Below are positions 6,291-12,025 of a DNA stretch of 12,025 bases, piece by piece; position 1 is the stretch's first letter; the number at the start of each line of letters is the position of its first letter. This stretch comes from UBA6136 sp044237765. GTDB taxonomy: Bacteria > Pseudomonadota > Gammaproteobacteria > Methylococcales > Methylococcaceae. The notes under the pieces are model-generated. The model searched no databases. It worked only from the letters and a program-made list of their open reading frames with translations, and was not told the DNA's origin. The stretch covers positions 1 through 12,025 of the forward strand of contig JBIIEQ010000084.1 in assembly GCA_044237765.1 (NCBI GenBank), given 5' to 3'. Made by a program: the position numbers and the translations under genes.

Positions 6291-6350
6291 GGTTAAACGC
6301 ACTGATGCTGTCGGGAATAGTTCCTGAGCCGCACCTCATCCCGCCGGGTT

Positions 6351-6887
6351 TCATGGCGAATTCTCGGCCTTGGTCTTGAGTTCGCCGAGCCCAGTCGAGA
6401 AAAATTTCTGCATTGCGGATGTGACGGCCTCATCGTTCAACGCTTCCGGCGGTTCATTTCCCGTATCACCTCGATAAGCACGGCTTTTCCATTCAACCTG
6501 GGAACCCTTTTCCGTTGTCGTAACTCGGAAAACAACGGAATAGGAGCTGGCTGGCATTGCCTTGACGTTGGGTTCGCCCATTCGGTATTGGTATTCATGT
6601 TTCGCGGCGTCATAGGAATCCAGGTCCTCCTTCAATGCTTCACCATTGGCGAATACCAGTGTGCGACTGGAACCAGGCTGATTGCCATTGGTGGCTTCGC
6701 TGGATTTCAGCAGGGAGTTCCATTGAGAGACACCGCCGAAATCTCCTGCGATAGCCCAAACCTTGTCAACAGGGGCGGCTATCTCGATGGTTTCCACGAT
6801 TTTCTGCGGGGTCGGCCCATGTGCCATGGTGACCAAGGGCAGAATCAATGCTAGGACTGACCAGCCCCCGCGATACTTTGCAGACAT
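6351..6887 (-). CDS. mxaD: MxaD, periplasmic SRPBCC-fold helper of methanol dehydrogenase
   Basis: 178 residues. A signal peptide (about 1-22, hydrophobic VLALILPLVTMA) precedes a single SRPBCC/START-like domain (about 28-172). The latter opens VETIEIAAPVDKVWAIAGDFGGVSQWN, the usual first strand and helix of the fold, and ends with a long helix containing MQKFFSTGLGELKT. MxaD of methylotrophs is a periplasmic protein of about 17 kDa that improves the interaction of methanol dehydrogenase with cytochrome cL. The assignment rests on fold, export signal and position as last gene of mxaRSACKLD. It starts 13 bases after the mxaL stop with AGGAG 6 bases before the ATG, one of the best ribosome sites in the operon, fitting a need for more copies than the membrane proteins. 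Confidence 0.9.
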   Translation of the reverse strand: MSAKYRGGWSVLALILPLVTMAHGPTPQKIVETIEIAAPVDKVWAIAGDFGGVSQWNSLLKSSEATNGNQPGSSRTLVFANGEALKEDLDSYDAAKHEYQYRMGEPNVKAMPASSYSVVFRVTTTEKGSQVEWKSRAYRGDTGNEPPEALNDEAVTSAMQKFFSTGLGELKTKAENSP

Positions 6888-6900
6888 GATGTACTCCTGT

Positions 6901-7962
6901 TTAACGTGGTGAAGAAGAAGGATGATCGGCCGGGCGGATCAACGACAGCAGTTTTCGGTGCCAGAATTGAAAGGGATCACGCCTCGTAAACCCTGGATTC
7001 ACGAGCTTTTTCCGGCTAATCGCGGCCATCCATGCGGTACCGGCATAAGCCAACACCGACAACATCAGGGCGAGACTGGCGGGAACCCAGCGTAAATCCC
7101 GATAAACTCGGGCGGGTCTGGCTTTTCTGGCATCCAACAAGGCCGGAGCCAGCCTCCCCTCCTCAAGGCGCAGATAACCCATACCAGTTTCCCTAGACAA
7201 TTCAGTCAGATAGCTTTCCTGAAGCGCGGAGAGATGTTCGATTCCGCCCGACGGAGCATTGCCGAACGGAGCGTTGCGAGCGTGATAACCTTCGATGTCC
7301 TCGGGCGCCATTTCCGACAGGCCAAAGGTTGAGCGCTGGGGCACATCATCCTTGCCGATGAAACCTATCGATTTGCCGGTGTCATCAAACTTGGGTATCG
7401 GCATGGGTGTCGAGCCACCCACACCCACTATCATTCCCTGCAGACGGCCACGCATCTCATCAAAACGCGTTCGGTAGCGCGGATTCAAAGGGGGCGCTTC
7501 CTGCCCGTCCGTGAAGAACAGTACATCGGCGTCAAACGCCGCCAAGGATTTGAAAGCATCCAGCAAGCCCGAGGCGATCCTGCTATCGGCGGCCCAGGCC
7601 ATGCGCCAATCCAGCCGTTCCAGCGCCCCGTCAATATCCTGAAAGCCCTCGCAAACCTCAATGGGCTCAAATAGCAGCGTCGTATTCCGCTCGGTGAAAA
7701 TACCCAGAGCCAGATGGGAACCACAAGGCAGTTGCGCCAAGACGCTTCGCAGTTCCTCTTTGACAAAATCCAGGCGGCTCACCATTCGGTTACCAAGTCG
7801 GTAGTCCGTTACATTCATGCTGCGAGTGATATCCACCACCGCCAGATAGCTGAATGCGCCCCCCTGCGTTTCAACGCCGAGCGGCAGACAGGCCATCAGC
7901 GACAATATGAGCGCCCCGGCCAGACACCACTCCGTGAACCCCGTTGGCAGCCAACGTCGCAT
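6901..7962 (-). CDS. mxaL: MxaL, membrane-anchored von Willebrand factor A protein
   Basis: 353 residues. An N-terminal helix (about 11-30) and a C-terminal helix (about 293-315) hold a large extracytoplasmic vWA domain. Its metal site (MIDAS) reads D44-I-T-R-S48, so Thr stands where Ser is usual, and a TDG motif follows at 151-153. A long insert (about 155-245) follows the TDG strand. The basic C-terminal tail would be cytoplasmic. MxaL works with MxaA, MxaC, MxaK, MxaR and MxaS in making active, Ca2+-containing methanol dehydrogenase; its exact part is not known. The ATG shares one base with the mxaK stop (TGATG), and AGGGG lies 7 bases upstream. It resembles BatA/BatB proteins, but gene order fixes the assignment. 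Confidence 0.9.
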   Translation of the reverse strand: MRRWLPTGFTEWCLAGALILSLMACLPLGVETQGGAFSYLAVVDITRSMNVTDYRLGNRMVSRLDFVKEELRSVLAQLPCGSHLALGIFTERNTTLLFEPIEVCEGFQDIDGALERLDWRMAWAADSRIASGLLDAFKSLAAFDADVLFFTDGQEAPPLNPRYRTRFDEMRGRLQGMIVGVGGSTPMPIPKFDDTGKSIGFIGKDDVPQRSTFGLSEMAPEDIEGYHARNAPFGNAPSGGIEHLSALQESYLTELSRETGMGYLRLEEGRLAPALLDARKARPARVYRDLRWVPASLALMLSVLAYAGTAWMAAISRKKLVNPGFTRRDPFQFWHRKLLSLIRPADHPSSSPR

Positions 7963-8537
7963 CAGGGTAATCCCCTGGGAATACCGGGCACGCGTGTCCA
8001 GAGCTTACGGGGAGACGCTTCCTCTTCCGGGGAGTCTTCCCCCTGGACATCGATACGATCGAAATCGGGCATCAGCCGGGCCGCGACTTCATAGTTGTAT
8101 TTTGCTGACCAATGTTCGGGCCGAATGCGCAAGGCACGCCTGTAGGCCTGTTTGGCCAACTCCGCCAAAGTCCCGGCCTGAGTTGGCTGATCCTGTTCGA
8201 CTGCGGCGATGGCCCGGCGGAGATAGACGTTACCGAGGTTATATAAAGCTTGGTCCGCTACCTCGGCATCGGCGGACTGTCCCAATTCGGCCAGCAGCTG
8301 CTCGGCTCCGCGGTAATCCTCACGCCCAATCAGATAAACGGCATAGGCGAGACGGACCTTGGCGGGCGCTCCGAAACGACGCTCGGGTCCGATATCGTGA
8401 CCGGACAACAAGGTTTCGATGGCCTCACCAATAAGGCTGGCCTGACGATATTGCCAAATCGCGGCCGAGAAGATCGCCAGAGCAATGCCACCTGCCAGAA
8501 AAGCAAGTATCGTGCGGATCGGAGGCGCCTTGTTCAC
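7962..8537 (-). CDS. mxaK: MxaK, membrane-anchored TPR-like protein
   Basis: 191 residues from a GTG start at 8537. One N-terminal membrane helix (about 9-27, TILAFLAGGIALAIFSAAIW) is followed by an Ala-rich helical domain with TPR-like repeats (RLAYAVYLIGREDYRGAEQL, ALYNLGNVYLRRA, AYRRALRIRPEHWSAKYNYE) and an acidic tail. It probably acts as a protein-binding scaffold among the vWA partners MxaC and MxaL. The frame stays open to 8606, but the GTG that overlaps the mxaC stop (GTGA, 4 bases) is much more likely, since a longer product would put 23 polar residues before the membrane helix and overlap mxaC heavily. The stop overlaps the mxaL ATG. Confidence 0.87.
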   Translation of the reverse strand: MNKAPPIRTILAFLAGGIALAIFSAAIWQYRQASLIGEAIETLLSGHDIGPERRFGAPAKVRLAYAVYLIGREDYRGAEQLLAELGQSADAEVADQALYNLGNVYLRRAIAAVEQDQPTQAGTLAELAKQAYRRALRIRPEHWSAKYNYEVAARLMPDFDRIDVQGEDSPEEEASPRKLWTRVPGIPRGLP

Positions 8538-9505
8538 AAGCGAATTTCCAGGCGCTTGAATACCAGCAGGATGAGCAACGCCATTGCCGCGAGTCCAAAA
8601 CACCATCCCCTTAAATCCTGACGAGGGTGTTTATCCTGATAGGTAAAGGGTGCCTTTTCGGCACGATCGATATCGGCGATGGCCTTGCCAACATCCTCCG
8701 GGTTCTCGGTTTGATAGGCACGGTAGGGCAATCCGAGGCTTTCAAAAAAAAGATGCAGGTGACGCTCGGGTCGTGCCTGCGGCGTGTCCTCTCCGGGCGG
8801 CGGACTATCAAAGAGACCGGGATTGCCAGCGGTTCTGAGAAATATCCAGTACACATGGGGGCGCCACTGCTGAAAACTGGTTCTCAGCAAGGCTTCGCTG
8901 TCGGTGTCGATCACCGCCGCACCATCCGAAACCAGCACGATGCCACGCGAACCGCTGGGTTGATCTTCGGCGAAGTAAGACAATGCCATGGCCAGGCCCT
9001 TGGCGATGTGAGTTTGCGCCAATCCCGGCAGTGCGGATGCTCTGACGGCTGCCAGAGTCGCTTCCCGATTGTACGAAAGAGGGAGCACAAACAGTGGTGA
9101 TGTGCTGAATGCGGCCACTCCAATGCGATCATGCGGCCGACGATTGATGAAGCCCTCCAGAAACCGAACCGCGGCGCGCGATTTGGATTCCTCGGCTCCG
9201 GACGGAGAACGACCGGCAAAGCTGTCGTCCATGCTGCGGCTTCGATCCAGTAACAGCACCAGATTCGCCCCATACCCGGAGCGTGGAATTGAATATTCAC
9301 CACGAAACAGACCGGACAGGCCGCTGATCAGCAGCAGCATGGCCATCAAACCAAGGACAAGAATGACCACACGCACCAAGCTGGAAAGAGAATCATGGGG
9401 GAGCAAACCATTCCAGGTGTACATATTCCCGTGATGAAGGGAACGCAGCACGGGAAGGAGTGCCAGCGGAGCCAGCCAGAACCAGAGGGGTTGGGAAAAG
9501 GACAT
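8534..9505 (-). CDS. mxaC: MxaC, membrane von Willebrand factor A protein
   Basis: 323 residues with BatA/BatB-like layout: N-terminal hydrophobic segments (about 5-20 and 43-66), a vWA domain and a C-terminal membrane helix (about 302-318). The metal site is complete: D87-R-S-R-S91, T165 (QTH) and SDG at 193-195. The vWA part (about 80-285) would face the periplasm. MxaC is part of the machinery for insertion of calcium into, or maturation of, methanol dehydrogenase. It begins two bases after the mxaA stop (TAGCCATG) with only a weak ribosome site (GCGAAG), so translation is probably coupled to mxaA. The stop overlaps the mxaK GTG. Confidence 0.9.
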   Translation of the reverse strand: MSFSQPLWFWLAPLALLPVLRSLHHGNMYTWNGLLPHDSLSSLVRVVILVLGLMAMLLLISGLSGLFRGEYSIPRSGYGANLVLLLDRSRSMDDSFAGRSPSGAEESKSRAAVRFLEGFINRRPHDRIGVAAFSTSPLFVLPLSYNREATLAAVRASALPGLAQTHIAKGLAMALSYFAEDQPSGSRGIVLVSDGAAVIDTDSEALLRTSFQQWRPHVYWIFLRTAGNPGLFDSPPPGEDTPQARPERHLHLFFESLGLPYRAYQTENPEDVGKAIADIDRAEKAPFTYQDKHPRQDLRGWCFGLAAMALLILLVFKRLEIRL

Positions 9506-9507
9506 GG

Positions 9508-10416
9508 CTAACTTCGCTGTCGTTCCAGCCGCAAACAGGCAAGCGCAAGGGCACTCAGCCGTGCCAGATCAAAACTTTCCGAGGGCAAGGAACTGCCGAA
9601 GAACAGTAGATACGACGCCTTGAAGCAGGACTCGATTTCGCCGCGCAGAGATTGATAATCAGGATGCTGCTCAAAAAAGCGGGGCAAATCCTCAGCGAAC
9701 AAAGGTTTGCCGAGAGTTTGCTCAAAAGCCCGATGCAGCAGCAGAAAGCCTGAACGCAAGTTATCCGAGGTGGGGGGACTTCTCATCAACTTACGGAGTC
9801 CTCGGTAGGCGGCTCGGTAGTGCCGCCCCTGCCGGCCAAGGGTCAGAAAGCCTCGCAGGTGCGCCCAGTATGCAAAGGCAGCCAAAGCCAGGATCAAAGC
9901 AAGGCCGGCATTGCGCAGATACTGCTGATGATCAGGTCGCGCGGGTGGTTCCTCCGGCTGCAGCAGACGCATACCACCCTCGGCCATGACAGCCAGCCCG
10001 TGAATGGGTGCGATAGTGACAGGCCACGCGGGCACCTCGATGGGCTGGTGATCGCCTTGCGAGGTTTTGCGCCGCAGGGTCATGGGCGGGATAGTCAGCG
10101 TCTTGACCGCCAGCGGAATGTAAAACAGCTGATACTCGAAATGAATCCGCCGGACCTCACCGACCGACTCGTGCCAGAGACGCCGCAATTCCAGCCATCG
10201 ATTCAGTGGCCCGGGTTTGGGCAAGGACTCGGCGTCCAGTTGCTCATCCAAGGTCATGGGAACATCCAGAGTGGCGTGAATTACGTCCCCCAGGACATAG
10301 CCGAAGTCCCGGGTCGTGGTAACACGCGCTTCGATCAGTTCCGCACATCCATCATCCATAACCAGGAACGATCCGAGCAATAGCACGATAAGCCTGAATG
10401 TCTTCATGGCGGTCAT
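9508..10416 (-). CDS. mxaA: MxaA, membrane protein needed for calcium-dependent methanol dehydrogenase
   Basis: 302 residues. A signal peptide (about 4-26) precedes an extracytoplasmic beta-rich domain (about 27-165), a membrane helix (about 168-188, AGLALILALAAFAYWAH) and a helical cytoplasmic domain (about 190-302) with GFLLLHRAFEQTLGKPLFAEDLPRFF split over 223-248. Mutants in mxaA, mxaK and mxaL of methylotrophs make a methanol dehydrogenase that lacks Ca2+. The assignment rests on topology, length and place between mxaS and mxaC. Two starts are possible, ATG 10416 or ATG 10407. The second puts the Lys directly before the hydrophobic core, and neither has a clear ribosome site. The gap to mxaS is 12 bases. 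Confidence 0.88.
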   Translation of the reverse strand: MTAMKTFRLIVLLLGSFLVMDDGCAELIEARVTTTRDFGYVLGDVIHATLDVPMTLDEQLDAESLPKPGPLNRWLELRRLWHESVGEVRRIHFEYQLFYIPLAVKTLTIPPMTLRRKTSQGDHQPIEVPAWPVTIAPIHGLAVMAEGGMRLLQPEEPPARPDHQQYLRNAGLALILALAAFAYWAHLRGFLTLGRQGRHYRAAYRGLRKLMRSPPTSDNLRSGFLLLHRAFEQTLGKPLFAEDLPRFFEQHPDYQSLRGEIESCFKASYLLFFGSSLPSESFDLARLSALALACLRLERQRS

Positions 10417-10428
10417 GCTGGCAGGGCT

Positions 10429-11274
10429 TTAATGAAACTCATGAAAGTACCGGTTGATGGTTGCCGCGCTGAATCCCCGATCCAGGATCAACGGCCGGTA
10501 CCCCTGCTGGCGAAACACTTCACCCAAGCGCTCCCTACGCTGGTTCAGATTTTGAGCCAGGCGTTCCCGGAGTCCGGAGCGAATCAGCAACAACCGCTCG
10601 CCCCCCTCTTCGGCATCGACCAGTCGGGCAATGCCCGGCGCGGAGGGTATTTTTTCCCCATCATCCCAGATCACGACCGGAATCACGCAATGCCCCGATA
10701 AGCCCGCCAGGAGTTCCCTGATCTGAGACAAGGGCATATGAAAATCCGAAATCAGAAATACCAGACAGGTGCGCGCCGGCAAACGCCGCACGGCGGTCAG
10801 CATGCCCCGACATCCAACGCCACGCGGCAAGGCCGCGCGAAGTCGGCCGGCCATCAATCGGGCCGATTCAGGCCACCGGGTTGGACCCAGGCAAAACTCC
10901 GGCAGGAGACGCTCTGCGGCACTGAAGACGCCCAGGCGATCGCCATTCTTATGCGCGGAAGTAGCCAGTGCTTCAATGAAGTCCGCCATCACGACGGGTT
11001 TCGGAAACTCACCCCGAAAGGCCATGGACCCCGACAAATCCAGCAAAGCATAAATTTTGAGGGTGGCCGGCTGTTCCTGTATCCGCACCTTCAGGCCGCC
11101 AAAGGGATCCGCCAGACTGGCTCGAAGATCCAGCCTCCTCGGATCGGGCCGAGCCAGAAACGGCGCCAGATGCCGAAAGACAAATCCTTCGCCGGTGCCC
11201 TTGGATGGGTGCGCCCCGGGCCGATGGCCGTCAATTCGGCCCGGAACCCGATAGTTGATTTCCACTGCGTTCAA
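10429..11274 (-). CDS. mxaS: MxaS, DUF58 protein with vWA-like metal site
   Basis: 281 residues, no signal peptide or membrane segment, so cytoplasmic. DUF58 features: FRHLAPFLARPDPRRLDLRA near 33-52, then D79-L-S-G-S83 (MIDAS) in YALLDLSGSM and a second acidic strand FLISDFHMP. DUF58 proteins pair with MoxR-type AAA+ ATPases, and here mxaR lies directly upstream. MxaS is thought to present vWA partners or substrate to MxaR during enzyme maturation. The likely start is a rare TTG (11274) overlapping the mxaR stop (TTGA); a GTG at 11265 is the alternative. No ATG fits, and an in-frame stop lies ten codons upstream of the TTG. Reliance on a rare start coupled to mxaR suggests low expression tied to its partner. 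Confidence 0.88.
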   Translation of the reverse strand: MNAVEINYRVPGRIDGHRPGAHPSKGTGEGFVFRHLAPFLARPDPRRLDLRASLADPFGGLKVRIQEQPATLKIYALLDLSGSMAFRGEFPKPVVMADFIEALATSAHKNGDRLGVFSAAERLLPEFCLGPTRWPESARLMAGRLRAALPRGVGCRGMLTAVRRLPARTCLVFLISDFHMPLSQIRELLAGLSGHCVIPVVIWDDGEKIPSAPGIARLVDAEEGGERLLLIRSGLRERLAQNLNQRRERLGEVFRQQGYRPLILDRGFSAATINRYFHEFH

Positions 11275-12025
11275 GGCGCGGACACCGAGCCAAGAACTTG
11301 TTCAATCAACAAGGGGGCCAGTTCGGCGCGGCGATACTCATGGACCGGCCTGAAGAAAAGCCGATGGCGCATCACGGCTGGAAACACAGCCTGAACATCT
11401 TCCGGATGAACATGCTCGCGCTTCGCCAGCCAGGCGCGCACACGGGCGGCCCGTACCAACTGGCTCATGGCTCTGGGACTTGGACCGGCTTCAAGAAGTT
11501 GTCCGGCATCCGTGTCGGCAATCCGTATCCCGTATTCTTCGGGTTGGCCGGCCACCTCCCAAAGCTGGCGCACATAGCTTCTTAGCGCGGGGCTGGCAGT
11601 AACGCCCGCCTGTATTGCGGCAGCAACCCGATTGATCTGTTCCAGAGGAAACACCCCGTGCCTTACGCTTTCCAACAAACCATCGACGTCGTGGAATCTG
11701 GGATTGAAGGCCAGATCGTCAAGTATTTCGGGGTCAGTGGGAGTGCGTACCTCGATTTCCAGCATGAACCGATCCCGGGCGGCGGCCGGTAGTTCGAACG
11801 TTTCTTCCTTTTCGACGCGGTTTCGGTCCGCGTAAACCTGGAGATAGGGGAAGTGGTAATCGCGATTGAACGCTTTTACGCTGCGCTCACCCATCACCCG
11901 CAACAAGAGCGAGTGCACCTGCGGCCGGGCACGATTGATTTCGTTGAAGAAAAAAGTCGCCAATTGCCCCCCTTTGCTGAGCAAGGGTCCCGGCGACACT
12001 GCAGGTTTGCCCGCATTATCGAGAT
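11271..12025 (-). CDS. mxaR: MxaR, MoxR-family AAA+ ATPase (5' end beyond window)
   Basis: The C-terminal 251 residues or so are present; the frame is open through the right edge, so a start is not visible and the P-loop is missing. What remains shows a Walker B-like strand FFFNEINRARPQVHSLLLRVM, a sensor-1 region with Asn (ADRNRVEKEETFELP), the conserved ARDRF before the next strand, and the helical lid typical of MoxR ATPases. The Walker B Asp is Asn here. MoxR ATPases act as chaperones for metal-cofactor insertion; MxaR is the founder and belongs to the methanol-dehydrogenase cluster. The stop overlaps the mxaS start by 4 bases. mxaF, mxaJ, mxaG and mxaI are expected further to the right. 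Confidence 0.9.
   Translation of the reverse strand, partial: LDNAGKPAVSPGPLLSKGGQLATFFFNEINRARPQVHSLLLRVMGERSVKAFNRDYHFPYLQVYADRNRVEKEETFELPAAARDRFMLEIEVRTPTDPEILDDLAFNPRFHDVDGLLESVRHGVFPLEQINRVAAAIQAGVTASPALRSYVRQLWEVAGQPEEYGIRIADTDAGQLLEAGPSPRAMSQLVRAARVRAWLAKREHVHPEDVQAVFPAVMRHRLFFRPVHEYRRAELAPLLIEQVLGSVSAP

Noticed and set aside
7714..8434. Overlapping plus-strand open frames of 126 and 175 codons
   Set aside because: They are antisense to mxaL and mxaK, Arg/Pro-rich and motif-free. The minus-strand genes explain the region.
10738..11394. 218-codon plus-strand frame
   Set aside because: Antisense to mxaS and the end of mxaR; composition is that of a shadow frame.
1..12025. CRISPR arrays, insertion sequences, tRNA or rRNA genes, phage or plasmid features
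   Set aside because: No direct-repeat array, transposase, terminal inverted repeats, attachment site or RNA gene signature was seen. The window reads as stable chromosomal metabolic and regulatory operons.

Overview
The window looks like chromosomal DNA from a methanol-oxidising proteobacterium, most likely a gammaproteobacterial methylotroph or type I methanotroph. The main reason is a run of seven accessory genes of calcium-dependent (MxaFI) methanol dehydrogenase in the classical order mxaR-S-A-C-K-L-D. It is followed by a gene for PqqA, the peptide precursor of the enzyme's PQQ cofactor. An oadGAB-type sodium-pump operon also fits a gammaproteobacterium. The species cannot be told from the sequence.

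Layout: (1) 1-2152, minus strand: oadG, oadA and the first codons of oadB, encoding a Na+-translocating oxaloacetate decarboxylase, with a plausible sigma-70 promoter at 2205-2233. (2) 2153-2739: mostly non-coding, with one possible small membrane protein gene (2318-2509, minus) and a candidate promoter for the next operon. (3) 2740-6080, plus strand: a secreted, very acidic protein with two PepSY repeats, a MoxY/MxaY-type membrane histidine kinase, its translationally overlapping NarL/LuxR-family response regulator, and a second regulator of the same family with no kinase of its own. (4) 6092-6125: a terminator-like hairpin between converging transcripts. (5) 6138-12025, minus strand: pqqA, mxaD, mxaL, mxaK, mxaC, mxaA, mxaS and the 3' part of mxaR, which runs off the right edge. 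mxaFJGI would be expected just beyond that edge.

How the parts work together: MxaR (AAA+ ATPase), MxaS (DUF58/vWA), MxaC and MxaL (membrane vWA proteins), MxaK and MxaA are the presumed machine that matures methanol dehydrogenase and inserts Ca2+. MxaD is a periplasmic helper, and PqqA supplies the cofactor precursor. The convergent kinase/regulator operon is of the type known to control mxa genes, and in some methanotrophs MxaY takes part in the lanthanide switch between MxaF and XoxF. The secreted tandem-PepSY protein beside this kinase resembles LanPepSY, a lanthanide-binding periplasmic protein of Methylobacillus. The most interesting hypothesis in the window is therefore a metal-sensing regulatory module (PepSY protein, kinase, two regulators) placed tail to tail with the maturation operon of the Ca-dependent enzyme, with a solitary pqqA at the junction.
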